Notes: generated by a model not told the origin, from the letters alone. A stretch of 62,105 nucleotides of DNA from Flavobacterium sp. (GCF_017744675.1 NZ_JAGIAV010000001.1:312257-374361); one strand, 5' to 3'; shown: positions 46,268 through 55,819, numbered from the stretch's first letter. Made by a program: numbers and translations.

Positions 46268-47404
46268 ATGAAATTAACCAAGACTTTTAAAGCCTTTTTT
46301 GAAAACGAAAAATCAGGAGGAATTATCTTGCTCTGTGTCACTCTTTTGTCGCTATTTCTTGCCAATTCATCTCTTCAAATTCCGTATGTTGCTTTTTGGG
46401 AAAAAGAAATTGCAGGACATTCCATTACCCATTGGATTAATGACGGATTGATGACCATTTTCTTTCTTTTGATTGGCTTAGAACTGGAAAGAGAAATTTA
46501 CCACGGAGAATTATCAAATATAAAAAATGCGTCGCTCCCTATAATGGCCGCTTTTGGAGGAATGCTGGTTCCGGCTGCTATTTTTTTAGCATTAAACTAC
46601 GGAACAACGACACAAAACGGTGCCGGAATTCCTATGGCGACCGATATCGCTTTTGCAATCGGAATTTTGTCCCTTCTTGGCAGCAGAGTTCCTGCTTCGC
46701 TAAAAGTTTTTCTAACAGCGCTTGCCGTTATTGACGACCTTGGAGCTATTATTGTGATTGCTGTTTTTTATACTACCTCAATCTCTTTTTTAAATCTCGG
46801 AATCGCACTTGGAATATGGGGTTTTCTCTTCGTTTTAAACCGAATGAAAATTCATAATCTGATTCCGTATCTCATTGGTGGAGCTGTAATGTGGTATTTT
46901 ATGCTCAATTCTGGAGTTCATGCAACTATAACTGGCGTAATTTTAGCCTTTGTTATTCCGTTTGGAGATGGCGGAAAGAAAACGTCATCCTACAGATTGC
47001 AGCATTTTCTTCATCAACCCGTCGCATTTTTCATTTTGCCTTTGTTTGCAATTGCCAATACCGCTTTAACAATTTCAGACAATTGGCATGAAGGCCTTAA
47101 TCACGTCAATACCTACGGAATCATTCTTGGACTTGTAGTTGGAAAACCGCTCGGAATTTTACTTTTCTCATCGGTTGGTGTAACTTCAGGTTTGTGTATT
47201 TTGCCTAAAAATTTAAAATGGGCACACATACTAGGCGCAGGAATGCTTGGCGGAATTGGTTTTACCATGTCCATTTTTATTACTGTTTTAGCATTCAAAA
47301 ATCCTGAAATCATTGTTTTTTCTAAAATAGCAATTCTAATAGCTTCTTTCTTAGCCGGACTCATGGGATTTGTTTATTTGAAATACACCCTTAGTAAAAA
47401 ATGA
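46268..47404 (+). CDS. nhaA: Na+/H+ antiporter NhaA
   Basis: 378 aa from ATG 46268 ('MKLTKTFKAFFENEKSGGIIL'); the longer frame to 46154 begins with TTG and adds 38 residues absent from the family. Electrogenic exchange of Na+ for H+ at the inner membrane, for pH and salt homeostasis. Twelve-helix protein with the ion-binding pair in 'ALAVIDDLGAIIVIA' (DD) and the 'MATDIAFAIGILSLLGSRVP' region. 'GIGFTMSIFI' near the C-terminus is also conserved. Confidence 0.96.
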   Translation: MKLTKTFKAFFENEKSGGIILLCVTLLSLFLANSSLQIPYVAFWEKEIAGHSITHWINDGLMTIFFLLIGLELEREIYHGELSNIKNASLPIMAAFGGMLVPAAIFLALNYGTTTQNGAGIPMATDIAFAIGILSLLGSRVPASLKVFLTALAVIDDLGAIIVIAVFYTTSISFLNLGIALGIWGFLFVLNRMKIHNLIPYLIGGAVMWYFMLNSGVHATITGVILAFVIPFGDGGKKTSSYRLQHFLHQPVAFFILPLFAIANTALTISDNWHEGLNHVNTYGIILGLVVGKPLGILLFSSVGVTSGLCILPKNLKWAHILGAGMLGGIGFTMSIFITVLAFKNPEIIVFSKIAILIASFLAGLMGFVYLKYTLSKK

Positions 47405-47411
47405 ATTTTTT

Positions 47412-47442
47412 AAATTCCAATACTGAAATTCCAAATTCCAAT
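47412..47442. repeat. GGAATTTGGAATTT-family fragment
   Basis: AAATTCCAATACTGAAATTC and CAAATTCCAA in the 53-bp gap between nhaA and the cytochrome c gene. Confidence 0.55.
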
Positions 47443-47457
47443 TATTGCGTTCAATAA

Positions 47458-47877
47458 ATGAAAAGAATTAGACAAGTACTTACCATATCAATATCTCTTT
47501 TAATATTGTTTGTTGGTATTATTCTATATCAGATTATAACATATAAAACTCCTTCTTCAGATTTTTACTGTGCAACACCTGTCCCACTCTTTTGTGGAAC
47601 ACCAAATTTATCAGAAAATCAAGAAAAGGGAAAAGAAATATTTAATTCCAATTGTGCAGCTTGTCACAAGCTAGACGCAAAAAGCACAGGGCCAGCACTA
47701 CGCGGTGTTGATTCATTAGTTTTTGTGAAATGGATTATTCGTAAAAATCATAAAATCGATACTACAAACATCGAAAAATTAGGGCTTGATTATCATCGAA
47801 CAATGTTTATTGAATATGTAAAAGAAAAAGACTTAGGATTAATAATTGAATATTGTTCGAGAGAACGTGATTATTAA
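47458..47877 (+). CDS. Membrane-anchored monoheme cytochrome c
   Basis: 139 aa. One N-terminal hydrophobic segment (about residues 8-28) anchors it in the inner membrane with a periplasmic body. The heme c motif CAACH (residues 66-70) is followed by 'STGPALRGV', as in class I cytochromes c. 'HRTMFIEYVKE' offers a candidate distal Met ligand. Electron carrier; partner unknown. It follows nhaA after 53 bp, but a functional link is not evident. Confidence 0.82.
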   Translation: MKRIRQVLTISISLLILFVGIILYQIITYKTPSSDFYCATPVPLFCGTPNLSENQEKGKEIFNSNCAACHKLDAKSTGPALRGVDSLVFVKWIIRKNHKIDTTNIEKLGLDYHRTMFIEYVKEKDLGLIIEYCSRERDY

Positions 47878-47910
47878 TTTCTAAAAAAATACTTTGGCGA
47901 ATTTCTAGTG

Positions 47911-47936
47911 TGATTCCTCGTTCCTCGGAATGACAA
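47911..47936. repeat. CATTCCGAGGAACGAGGAAT-type intergenic hairpin
   Basis: The plus strand reads TGATTCCTCGTTCCTCGGAA TGACAA. ATTCC/GGAAT arms enclose a TCGTTCCTC loop. I recall this word as widespread between genes in Flavobacteria. It is followed at 47965 by another repeat family. Confidence 0.6.
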
Positions 47937-47964
47937 ATTGAGCTCCTTAATTTTCATAAAACAA

Positions 47965-48009
47965 AAAATCCCAAACCCCAACGCTAAAATTGGAATTTGG
48001 AATTTTAAA
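47965..48009. repeat. GGAATTTGGAATTT dispersed repeat
   Basis: AAAATCCCAAACCCCAACGC then AAAATTGGAATTTGGAATTT. It lines up with the copy at 39679-39737, including the CAACGC-like middle, so the two are homologous elements rather than chance AT-rich sequence. Confidence 0.75.
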
Positions 48010-48027
48010 TATTGAAATTTAAGTAAT

Positions 48028-48804
48028 CTAACCTTTAATCTGTTTCAAAGAAGTCTTGATTCCTTTAATTAATGATGAACTGAAACCATTGTGCTCCATT
48101 TCATTTAAACCGACAATTGTACAGCCTTGTGGCGTTGTTACACGATCGATTAATTGTTCTGGGTGCACTCGCTCTTCTAAAAGCATTTTTGCAGCTCCTT
48201 TTACCGTTTGCGCAGCAATTGCTAAAGCAGTATTAGAATCAAATCCGATTTCGATTCCGGCTTGCATAGAAGCACGAATATAACGCAATGCATAAGCTGT
48301 TCCGCAAGCTCCTAAAACCGTAGCTGCATCCATCAATTTTTCATCGATTACTGGAGCTGTTCCTAAATCTTGAAATAAATCTACAATTGGCGTCGCGTTT
48401 TCTTTGTATTTTTCTGGAAACGAAATACAAGTCGCCGACTCTCCAAACTGGGCCGCAATATTTGGCATAATGCGAACTACAGGATATTCGTAGTTTGTTT
48501 TAGTTTGAAACACATCCAAAGACAGTCCGCTTACTGCAGATGCAATCGTTTTGTTTTTTATAACTGGCAGAATTTCAGCCAAAACTGTATCTACCTGATA
48601 CGGTTTTATAGTTAAGATTACAACATCAGCTTCCTCGATGTTGTGTTTATTATCGTTAGAAACCGTAATTCCGTACTCTGATAAATATTGAATACTAGCA
48701 ATGTTTCTTCTTGTGACAGTAACCTGGTTGTTTTTCGAGAATTTAGCAATCCCCAAGGCAATAGAAACCCCAAGGTTTCCTCCTCCAATAATGTGTACTT
48801 TCAT
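48028..48804 (-). CDS. proC: Pyrroline-5-carboxylate reductase
   Basis: 258 aa. Last step of proline synthesis, NAD(P)H-dependent, cytosolic. N-terminal Rossmann loop 'IIGGGNLGVSIALGI'. C-terminal ProC signature: 'LGACGTAYALRYIRA', 'KGAAKMLLE', 'LIDRVTTPQGCTIVGLNEME'. Slightly shorter than the ~270-aa norm but complete. No other pro genes are nearby. Confidence 0.95.
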   Translation of the reverse strand: MKVHIIGGGNLGVSIALGIAKFSKNNQVTVTRRNIASIQYLSEYGITVSNDNKHNIEEADVVILTIKPYQVDTVLAEILPVIKNKTIASAVSGLSLDVFQTKTNYEYPVVRIMPNIAAQFGESATCISFPEKYKENATPIVDLFQDLGTAPVIDEKLMDAATVLGACGTAYALRYIRASMQAGIEIGFDSNTALAIAAQTVKGAAKMLLEERVHPEQLIDRVTTPQGCTIVGLNEMEHNGFSSSLIKGIKTSLKQIKG

Positions 48805-48914
48805 TTTGGTTGGATTTAATTTATTTCTGGTTGATAAATAGCATTTTCCGCGTGCAAATTACGCAGATTTTAGAGATCTTAAATCACTGTAATAAACTAA
48901 TTTGTGGCAAAAAT

Positions 48915-50264
48915 CTAGAATCCTAGGATCAAGTTAGCTACTCCAAAATAGAGCATAATTCCAAAGACATCGTTGGTTGTAGTGATAAACGGACCTGTAG
49001 CAATTGCGGGGTCAATTTTGTTTTTGTTTAGGAAAAGCGGGACTAAAGTTCCTAGAGTTGCCGCAAAAAGAATAACCACAATCATAGAAATAGAAATCGC
49101 AAATCCTACCAAATATTGTTGGTACATGATGGAATGATAGCCTAATAAAAGCAAAGAAATAATAGTTCCCGATATCATAGAAACGGTAATTTCTTTAGTA
49201 AAATAACCGCGGCTAAAATCTTTTAACGTTCCATTTGCCAAACCTTGCACCACAATTGCCGAAGCTTGAACTCCGATATTTCCTGCAGTTGCAGACAATA
49301 AAGGCACAAAAATGATTAAGGTAGAATATTTTTGAAATGTGCTTTCGTTTCCTTTCAAAACAAAAGAAGCTACAATTTCTATTACCATTCCAATCAAAAG
49401 CCAAGGCAAGCGTGCTTTTGTAAGTTCGTAAACGCTGTCGTTTGATTCAACGTCTTGTGTGATACCCGCTGCTAATTGGTAATCTTTATCAGCTTCTTCC
49501 TTGATTACGTCTACGATATCGTCGATAGTAATTCTTCCCACCAAACGGCCTAATTCGTCCACAACCGGAATTGCCTCCAAGTCATACTTTTGCATGATAC
49601 GAGCTACCTCAACATCTTCGGTATCTACTTTTACGAAATTTAATTTTCGGATATAAACGTCTCCAATTTGTGTTTTGGTCGAAGAAGTCAATAAATCTTT
49701 CAGCGATAATCTTCCTTTTAGTCGGTTTTCATCATCCACTACATAAATAGAATGCACTCTAGAAACATTTTCTGCCTGAATTCTCATTTCTTTAACACAG
49801 GTCAAAACGTTCCAGTTTTCATTCACTTTTACAAGCTCTTTTCCCATCAAACCACCGGCTGTGTTTTCGTCGTAACGCAAAAGATCAACAATATCTTTGG
49901 CATGTTCAACGTCTACTAATTCCGAGATTACTTCCGCTTTTATTTCTTGCGAAAGTTCGGCGATAATATCGGCAGCGTCATTGGTTTCAAGCTCATCAAG
50001 CTCTTCCGCGATTTCCTTTGGTGAAAGTCGGCTTAAGATGTTTTCACGCAAATCTTCTTCTAGTTCAAGAAGAATTTCAGCCGTTTTATCACTATCTAAA
50101 ACCTTAAAGATATAAGTCGCCTCATCAAAATCAAGTTCTTCTAAGATTTCGGCGATATCAGCGTGGTGCAAATCATTAAGTAAAACTTCAAGCTCGTTGT
50201 CGTTTTTACTATTGATCAGCTCTTCTAACTGGTGTATAAATTCTTTACTAACTTTGAACTCCAT
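48915..50264 (-). CDS. mgtE: Magnesium transporter MgtE
   Basis: 449 aa. N-terminal MgtE helical domain (about residues 15-125, '[14 protein letters not shown]', '[14 protein letters not shown]'). A CBS pair follows (about 130-255, '[16 protein letters not shown]', '[23 protein letters not shown]'). Five membrane helices include '[20 protein letters not shown]'. A Mg2+-gated channel at the inner membrane. Its start overlaps the end of rsmA by 17 bp, so the two are translationally coupled. Confidence 0.96.
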   Translation of the reverse strand: MEFKVSKEFIHQLEELINSKNDNELEVLLNDLHHADIAEILEELDFDEATYIFKVLDSDKTAEILLELEEDLRENILSRLSPKEIAEELDELETNDAADIIAELSQEIKAEVISELVDVEHAKDIVDLLRYDENTAGGLMGKELVKVNENWNVLTCVKEMRIQAENVSRVHSIYVVDDENRLKGRLSLKDLLTSSTKTQIGDVYIRKLNFVKVDTEDVEVARIMQKYDLEAIPVVDELGRLVGRITIDDIVDVIKEEADKDYQLAAGITQDVESNDSVYELTKARLPWLLIGMVIEIVASFVLKGNESTFQKYSTLIIFVPLLSATAGNIGVQASAIVVQGLANGTLKDFSRGYFTKEITVSMISGTIISLLLLGYHSIMYQQYLVGFAISISMIVVILFAATLGTLVPLFLNKNKIDPAIATGPFITTTNDVFGIMLYFGVANLILGF

Positions 50265-51033
50265 CGGTTTCTATTTTTTGAGTTAGTTCAATAAATTCAT
50301 CAACGCTTAATTGCTCGGGACGTTTATCAAAGATAGTGTCTTCTCGCAAATTGTCTGATAAATTTAATGTTTTCAAACTGTTACGTAATGTTTTTCGTCT
50401 CTGCTGAAAAGCAGTTTTTACAACTGTAAAAAACAACTTTTCGCTGCAAGGAAGACTGTAATCTTCCTTTCGGGTCATTCTCATCACACCCGATTTCACC
50501 TTGGGCGGAGGAATAAAAACGTTTTCATTAACCGTAAACAGATACTCGGTATCATAGAAAGCCTGAGCTAAAACTGATAATATTCCGTATGTTTTTGAGC
50601 CTTTCTTTTCACAGATGCGCTCAGCCACTTCTTTCTGAAACATTCCAGAAAATTCTGGAATTTGGTCTCTAAGTTCTAATGTCCTAAAAACAATCTGAGA
50701 AGAAATATTATACGGAAAGTTACCTATTATGGCAAACTGTTTATTTTTGTAAACTTCATTTATATTATACTTCAGGAAATCCTGAGAGATAATTTTATCT
50801 TTTAATTTTGGATAATTGGCATCCAAATACGCTACCGATTCGGTATCGATTTCAATAACGTGCGTGTTGATTGGTTTTTCAAGCAAATACTTAGTAAGCA
50901 CACCCATTCCTGGTCCTATTTCTAAAACCTCATCGTATCCTTTAAAAGTCAACGTATCTGCAATCGCTTTTGCAATACTTTCGTCTTTAAGGAAGTGCTG
51001 TCCTAAATGTTTTTTTGCTTTTACTTTTTCCAT
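50248..51033 (-). CDS. rsmA: 16S rRNA (adenine1518/1519-N6) dimethyltransferase
   Basis: 261 aa. Ribosome biogenesis enzyme using SAM (KsgA). Seen: '[12 protein letters not shown]', the SAM loop '[10 protein letters not shown]', the '[13 protein letters not shown]' catalytic motif (NFPY in place of the common NLPY), and '[13 protein letters not shown]'. Its 3' end overlaps mgtE. A TACTTTTG box lies 27 bp upstream of its ATG. Confidence 0.96.
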   Translation of the reverse strand: MEKVKAKKHLGQHFLKDESIAKAIADTLTFKGYDEVLEIGPGMGVLTKYLLEKPINTHVIEIDTESVAYLDANYPKLKDKIISQDFLKYNINEVYKNKQFAIIGNFPYNISSQIVFRTLELRDQIPEFSGMFQKEVAERICEKKGSKTYGILSVLAQAFYDTEYLFTVNENVFIPPPKVKSGVMRMTRKEDYSLPCSEKLFFTVVKTAFQQRRKTLRNSLKTLNLSDNLREDTIFDKRPEQLSVDEFIELTQKIETDGVQS

Positions 51034-51059
51034 TTCAATTCTTGTTTGTCACGAGGCTG

Positions 51060-51067
51060 CAAAAGTA
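51060..51067 (-). promoter_or_regulatory. -7 box TACTTTTG for rsmA-mgtE
   Basis: The minus strand reads TACTTTTG 27 bp upstream of ATG 51033. A TTG lies 14 bp further upstream, shorter than usual. The region overlaps repeat module GCTACAAAGGC. Confidence 0.4.
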
Positions 51068-51074
51068 TTCTTTT

Positions 51075-51157
51075 TTTGCTACAAAGGCTTCAAGACACAG
51101 ATTTAATTTCTCTTTTTTGCCACAATCCCGATAGCTATCGGACAAAGACGCAAAGTT
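51075..51157. repeat. Composite repeat with inserted CCGATAGCTATCGG palindrome
   Basis: GCTACAAAGGCTTCAAGACA (from 51078) resembles the GCCACAAAGGCACTAAGACA module. Next, GCCACAA is interrupted by TCCCGATAGCTATCGG (perfect 14-bp palindrome at 51128-51141), followed by ACAAAGACGCAAAG of the 8-mer module. Confidence 0.65.
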
Positions 51158-51208
51158 TTATTCATCCTAACTGAACACTTATTACTAAACACTGATCACT
51201 TTATCTGT

Positions 51209-51520
51209 CTAGTGCTCCGAAACAACCTCCAATTCTGTTCTGAAAGAAAGCATTTTATCTGCAAACAGACTCAAAGCTTCTCTATGAAATTCTGGCTCGT
51301 CTTCGATATAAAACTTTTCCAAAGTTTCTTTGCTATCCGTTACATATTGAACTGAATAGGTAATGCCGCCCATTTCTTCTTCAATTAAAACTTTTACGAT
51401 TCGAGCCGAAGAGAATTTCTGAGTTGCCAGAATTTCTGGTATGTGTTTTTCCTGCATCCATTTTAACCATTGGTCGTGAACGCTTTCGTGTATATTGGTG
51501 GTAACGTTGTAAATAATCAT
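51209..51520 (-). CDS. DUF4286 family protein
   Basis: 103 aa. Matches the small ferredoxin-like-fold DUF4286 family of Bacteroidota: 'MIIYNVTTNIHESVHDQWLKWM', 'HIPEILATQKF', 'YSVQYVTDSKETLEKFY' and 'FRTELEVVSEH'. Cytoplasmic, function unknown. It often sits near the rsmA/TPR region in related genomes (recalled); here it lies between them on the same strand. Confidence 0.85.
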   Translation of the reverse strand: MIIYNVTTNIHESVHDQWLKWMQEKHIPEILATQKFSSARIVKVLIEEEMGGITYSVQYVTDSKETLEKFYIEDEPEFHREALSLFADKMLSFRTELEVVSEH

Positions 51521-51526
51521 TTTTTT

Positions 51527-51555
51527 CTAAGATTCTGAGATGCTAAGATTCTGAG
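51527..51555. repeat. CTAAGATTCTGAG direct repeat, 16-bp period
   Basis: CTAAGATTCTGAG at 51527-51539 and 51543-51555, just upstream of the DUF4286 start. Non-coding, no hairpin. Part of the repeat-rich spacers of this region. Confidence 0.7.
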
Positions 51556-51606
51556 TTTTTTTTTTCTGAAACTTAAAAACCAACTCTCATATTACTAATT
51601 CTTGTA

Positions 51607-51636
51607 TTTTGGAATTTGGAATTTAAAAATTAGAAT
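51607..51636. repeat. GGAATTTGGAATTT-family fragment
   Basis: TTTTGGAATTTGGAATTTAA next to the TPR gene's stop at 51638. Confidence 0.55.
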
Positions 51637-51637
51637 T

Positions 51638-53419
51638 TTATAAATTCTTATCCCCTCTCAATTCTCGGTATTTTTTTCTGGCATCGACGAAGTAGATACT
51701 GTCTTGATGGTTAAAAATTACCTTTTCATATAAAGGCTTTGCCTTTTCTGGATCTTTTAGTTCGTCGTTGTAAATTTCAGCGGAGAAAAACAGTGCTTCA
51801 TCTACATAAATTCCGTCGCTGTGATTGTCAATAATTTGCTGATACTGGCTTAAAGCCGAAGCAAAATCTTTCTGGCTTTCGTAAACTTTTCCTAAACGAA
51901 GTAAAGTCACTGCTTCAATTTCTTGTCCTTTATAGGTTTTTAAAATATTCTGAAACTGTGCTATCGCTTCTTGTTTTTTATTCTGATAAATTAAAAAATC
52001 TCCTTTTGCAAACTGCTTCAAAGCCACTTGAGTCGAATCTGCAGCGGTATTATCATTAATTAATAAGAAATATTCCAAAGCGTCGTTGGCAATTAATTGC
52101 GTATTTGCTGCTTTTAATTCTTTAAACTGTTTATTGGCCCATTCAAAATCGCCTTTGTAATAACTTGTTTTAGCGGCTTTCAAGCTTGCTTCGTGCGCCA
52201 TGACATCATTCTTTAAATCCAATTGAATCTGCGAATAGTAAATCAACGCCTGATTGTACTTTTCTTCCAAAAGCAAAATATCGGCCAATTCCATTTTTGC
52301 ATCGGCTTTTTGATATTCATTTAAATTCAATTCTAAGGCTTTTTTGATTACTGCCTTTCCTTCCTCTGGTTTCTTTAAATTAAAAGCCAAAAAATGAGCT
52401 TGAATGATTTGCAAAGATAAGGTAAAAGGATTGATTTCGTAAGTGGCCAGTAATTGCTGCAATTCGTCGTTGAGAGCCGGATAATCTTTTTCCTGTGCTT
52501 TATCAATCTTAATCTGCATTAAATACGCATTACTCTGAATCAGTAAATCTCGATCTTTAGTATTTTGAAGAATGAAGTTCAAAATTTCAACTGCAGTTTC
52601 GTCGTCATCTTCATTCATTGCAAACTGGCTCAAATTGACAATACTCATCAATGATTCTGGTTCGCGCTTGTAAATGGCTTTTTCTTGAATAAACGCTTTT
52701 CCGAATTCTTTCTGCTGCACATAAAACCAGCTTAGATAATGATTCCAAAAAACATCTTGATCTTTCTGCGTTTTTAAGATTAATGCTTTTCGCATCGCAT
52801 CTTTAAAAGCCGTATTATCGGTTTCGCCATTCATGAATCGAGACAATTGCGTCTGAATCAAATTTGTGTTTTGTGGATTTGCATAGGATTCTGTCAACAA
52901 TAAATCGATCATCAAGTCGGTTTTTCCTAACTGACCGTACAACATTCCGATTTGGAAATTGAAATTAAAGTTTGGCTGTACTTGCATTGCCGTTTGATAG
53001 GCTTTTAAGGCATATTCTAGCAATACTTTTTTCTCAAACGAACTTGCAATTCCGTAAACATCATTCGGATTTGTTTTTATTTTTTCAATTGCTTGCTCGT
53101 AGTAGTTTTTGGCTTTCGAATCGTTTTTCTGCAATTGAAAATTGTATCCCAATTCAACTAGAAAAACACCTTGTTTGTAACGATTGTAGCGATCTTGAAT
53201 TGCTTTTTCGGCATTGGCATATTGCTGCAGCTGCTGATAGCAATCGACTGTTCTTAAAAAATACTGGGTATTGGAAGGTGCTGCTCTTAAAAGCTCTTCA
53301 TAACTGATTTTAGCTTTATCGAAATCGCCTTTATCATAGTAGTATTGAGCCAACTGCTCGTTTTGGCTAAACGCAAAACCAGAACATAACAAAACGATAC
53401 AGATTAATATGTTTTTCAT
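51638..53419 (-). CDS. Secreted/periplasmic tetratricopeptide-repeat protein
   Basis: 593 aa. Signal peptide ends '…CSGFAFSQ'. Multiple TPR units across the length: 'AQYYYDKGDFDKAKISYEELLRAAP', 'KNYYEQAIEKIK', 'EEKYNQALIYYSQIQLDL', 'GQEIEAVTLLRLGKVYESQKDFASALSQYQQII', and 'KPLYEKVIFNHQDSIYFVDARKKYR'. Likely an envelope scaffold; partner unknown. 55 bp from the lgt stop on the same strand. Confidence 0.85.
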   Translation of the reverse strand: MKNILICIVLLCSGFAFSQNEQLAQYYYDKGDFDKAKISYEELLRAAPSNTQYFLRTVDCYQQLQQYANAEKAIQDRYNRYKQGVFLVELGYNFQLQKNDSKAKNYYEQAIEKIKTNPNDVYGIASSFEKKVLLEYALKAYQTAMQVQPNFNFNFQIGMLYGQLGKTDLMIDLLLTESYANPQNTNLIQTQLSRFMNGETDNTAFKDAMRKALILKTQKDQDVFWNHYLSWFYVQQKEFGKAFIQEKAIYKREPESLMSIVNLSQFAMNEDDDETAVEILNFILQNTKDRDLLIQSNAYLMQIKIDKAQEKDYPALNDELQQLLATYEINPFTLSLQIIQAHFLAFNLKKPEEGKAVIKKALELNLNEYQKADAKMELADILLLEEKYNQALIYYSQIQLDLKNDVMAHEASLKAAKTSYYKGDFEWANKQFKELKAANTQLIANDALEYFLLINDNTAADSTQVALKQFAKGDFLIYQNKKQEAIAQFQNILKTYKGQEIEAVTLLRLGKVYESQKDFASALSQYQQIIDNHSDGIYVDEALFFSAEIYNDELKDPEKAKPLYEKVIFNHQDSIYFVDARKKYRELRGDKNL

Positions 53420-53474
53420 ATTTTTTAGTTTTCAGCCGTTTTCAGTTTTCAGTCACACTCGCAATTCTCAGTCT

Positions 53475-54320
53475 TTAAAACTGCAAACTGTCACTATCAA
53501 CTGTGACTTTTTTTGTTTTCCAAAAAATCAGACCCAAGCCAATTAAAATAAACGGAATACTTAAAATCTGTCCCATATTAATCAGCATATTATTCTCGAA
53601 AGCTTCTTGATTTTCTTTGAAAAATTCGATTATAAAACGAGCTGCGAATAATAAAGTTAAGAAAGTTCCAAAGATTAATCCCTGCGCATTTCTGATTTTT
53701 TCTGATTTGTACATGTAAAACAGAATTCCAAAAATCAATAAATAAGCAAAAGCTTCATACAATTGCGTGGGATGTCTCGGAATCAAATCGTCTCGCTGAA
53801 AAACTACTCCCCAATTCCCATTGGTTGGCTTTCCATAGATTTCAGAGTTCATAAAATTTCCCATTCTGATAAAAGCACCTGTTACAGGAACCGCAACGGC
53901 CATTTTATCCAAAAGTCCTAAAAACTGAACTTTGTATTTTCGACAGTACAAAATCATTGCCGTAATCACTCCTATCGAACCTCCGTGACTTGCCAAACCT
54001 TGATAACCCACAAATTGGTAAGCTCCTTTTATTTTCTGGATTGGTAAAAGAATTTCTATCGGATGTTTGAAGAAATAGTCTGGTTCGTAAAAGAAACAAT
54101 GTCCAAGTCGAGCGCCTAAAACGGTTCCAACGATAACATAAATCAATAAAGAATCAAGATTGTCTAAAGAAAGATTTTCTTTTTTATAAATGTTTCTTAC
54201 GATATAAAACCCGAGAAGAAGTCCGCAGGCAAAAAGTGCTCCGTAATATTTTAAAGGAAAACTATCTGTAATCCAGAATATAACGGGATCAACGTTCCAG
54301 TTTAAGATACCGTTTTTCAT
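53475..54320 (-). CDS. lgt: Prolipoprotein diacylglyceryl transferase
   Basis: 281 aa from ATG 54320 ('MKNGILNWNVDPVIFWI'); the frame upstream to 54350 begins with TTG inside the serS terminator and is rejected. Transfers diacylglycerol from phosphatidylglycerol to the lipobox Cys of prelipoproteins at the inner membrane. Lgt signature 'GAFIRMGNFMNSEIYG' and 'GLASHGGSIG' are present, with seven hydrophobic segments. It serves the many lipoproteins in this window (lipoproteins at 22902, 29415, 39795, 55820 and 58310). Confidence 0.95.
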   Translation of the reverse strand: MKNGILNWNVDPVIFWITDSFPLKYYGALFACGLLLGFYIVRNIYKKENLSLDNLDSLLIYVIVGTVLGARLGHCFFYEPDYFFKHPIEILLPIQKIKGAYQFVGYQGLASHGGSIGVITAMILYCRKYKVQFLGLLDKMAVAVPVTGAFIRMGNFMNSEIYGKPTNGNWGVVFQRDDLIPRHPTQLYEAFAYLLIFGILFYMYKSEKIRNAQGLIFGTFLTLLFAARFIIEFFKENQEAFENNMLINMGQILSIPFILIGLGLIFWKTKKVTVDSDSLQF

Positions 54321-54342
54321 TTGTTGTTTTTTACTTTTTAAG

Positions 54343-54374
54343 AAACCCAACAGGTTTTAAAAACCTGTCGGTTT
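54343..54374 (-). terminator. Terminator of serS
   Basis: Nested stem: AAACC/GGTTT outside and ACAGGTTT/AAACCTGT inside with a 3-nt loop. 15 bp past the serS stop on the minus strand. Confidence 0.75.
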
Positions 54375-54388
54375 TAACCTTAAAAAAA

Positions 54389-55660
54389 TTAGTTTATAAT
54401 ATCAAATCCGCAGTAAGGACGTAAAACTTCTGGAATTACGATTCCTTCTGGAGTTTGGTAATTTTCAATAATTCCGGCCAAAACACGCGGAAGCGCTAAT
54501 GAACTTCCGTTAAGCGTGTGCGCCAATTGATTTTTTCCTTCTTTGTCTTTGAAACGTAATTTCAAACGGTTCGCCTGGAAAGTTTCAAAGTTAGAAACAG
54601 AACTAATTTCTAACCAACGATCTTGTGCTGTAGAAAACACTTCAAAATCATAAGTCAAAGCAGATGTGAATCCCATGTCGCCTCCGCAAAGACGTAAAAT
54701 TCTATATGGCAATTTTAATTCTTGAAGAATATTTTTTACGTGCTCTACCATTCCGTCAAGCGCTGCATAAGAATTGTCTGGATGCTCGATACGAACGATT
54801 TCAACTTTATCAAATTGGTGCAAACGGTTTAATCCGCGAACGTGTGCTCCGTAAGAACCTGCCTCACGACGGAAACATGGCGTGTATGCTGTTTGTAAAA
54901 CTGGCAATTCGCTTTCGTTCAAGATAACGTCACGGAATAAATTCGTAACAGGAACCTCAGCAGTCGGAATTAAATATAAATCGTCTAAACCTGCGTGGTA
55001 CATTTGCCCTTCTTTGTCTGGCAATTGCCCCGTTCCGTATCCTGAAGCTTCGTTTACCAAATGTGGAACCTGAACTTCGTTATATCCTGCAGCGGTATTT
55101 TTGTCTAAAAAGTAGTTGATTAAAGCACGTTGAAGCTTTGCTCCTTTTCCTTTATAAACCGGAAATCCTGCTCCAGTGATTTTTACACCCAATTCAAAAT
55201 CGATGATATCGTATTTCTTTACCAATTCCCAGTGTGGCTGTGCGTCTTCGTGTAAAACCGGAATATCTCCTTCTTGAAAAACATTCAAGTTATCGTCTGC
55301 CGATTTTCCTTCAGGAACAATATCTGCCGGAAGGTTTGGTAAAGTGTATAATTTATTGGTTAACTCAACAGCCAAAGCTTCTGCTTTTTCGCTCAGTTCT
55401 TTACTTTTTTCTTTTAGTGAAACTGTTTTTTCTTTTAAGATTGCTGCTTTAGCTTTCTCGCCAGCTTTCATCAATTCACCAATATCTTTGGACAATTTAT
55501 TAGATTCTGATAAAGTATTGTCTAATTCTACCTGTGCAGCACGACGATTCTCGTCTAATTGAACCACCTCTTCAACAACGCTTTTAGCATCGATATTACG
55601 TTTTGCTAAAGCCTTGATTACTTTCTCTTGATTTTCTCTAATAAATGCAATTTGTAACAT
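54389..55660 (-). CDS. serS: Seryl-tRNA synthetase
   Basis: 423 aa, full length. Class II enzyme charging tRNA-Ser. N-terminal long coiled coil (about residues 30-105). Core: 'LIPTAEVPVTNL' (motif 1 area), motif 2 'TPCFRREAGSYGAHVRGLNRLHQFDKVE', and motif 3 'GSSLALPRVLAGIIENYQ'. ATG at 55660, about 40 bp downstream of a promoter-like box. Confidence 0.97.
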   Translation of the reverse strand: MLQIAFIRENQEKVIKALAKRNIDAKSVVEEVVQLDENRRAAQVELDNTLSESNKLSKDIGELMKAGEKAKAAILKEKTVSLKEKSKELSEKAEALAVELTNKLYTLPNLPADIVPEGKSADDNLNVFQEGDIPVLHEDAQPHWELVKKYDIIDFELGVKITGAGFPVYKGKGAKLQRALINYFLDKNTAAGYNEVQVPHLVNEASGYGTGQLPDKEGQMYHAGLDDLYLIPTAEVPVTNLFRDVILNESELPVLQTAYTPCFRREAGSYGAHVRGLNRLHQFDKVEIVRIEHPDNSYAALDGMVEHVKNILQELKLPYRILRLCGGDMGFTSALTYDFEVFSTAQDRWLEISSVSNFETFQANRLKLRFKDKEGKNQLAHTLNGSSLALPRVLAGIIENYQTPEGIVIPEVLRPYCGFDIIN

Positions 55661-55700
55661 AGCTTGTTTTTTATAACTATTGTATTTTTTATAACGGAAG

Positions 55701-55727
55701 CAAATTTAAGGAAATGTTTGTTAACAA
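55701..55727 (-). promoter_or_regulatory. serS promoter, TTG-N16-TAAATTTG
   Basis: The minus strand has TTG (55727-55725), 16 bp, then TAAATTTG (55708-55701). One base shorter than the 17-23 spacer range but otherwise a good match. Leader about 35 nt. Confidence 0.5.
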
Positions 55728-55819
55728 TAGGTCAAAGTTTTGCAGTAAAACCGAAATCTCCTATAAACAGCAAAAGCACCATAAAAGTGCTCTTGCTATT
55801 ATTTGAATTTTATATGGTT

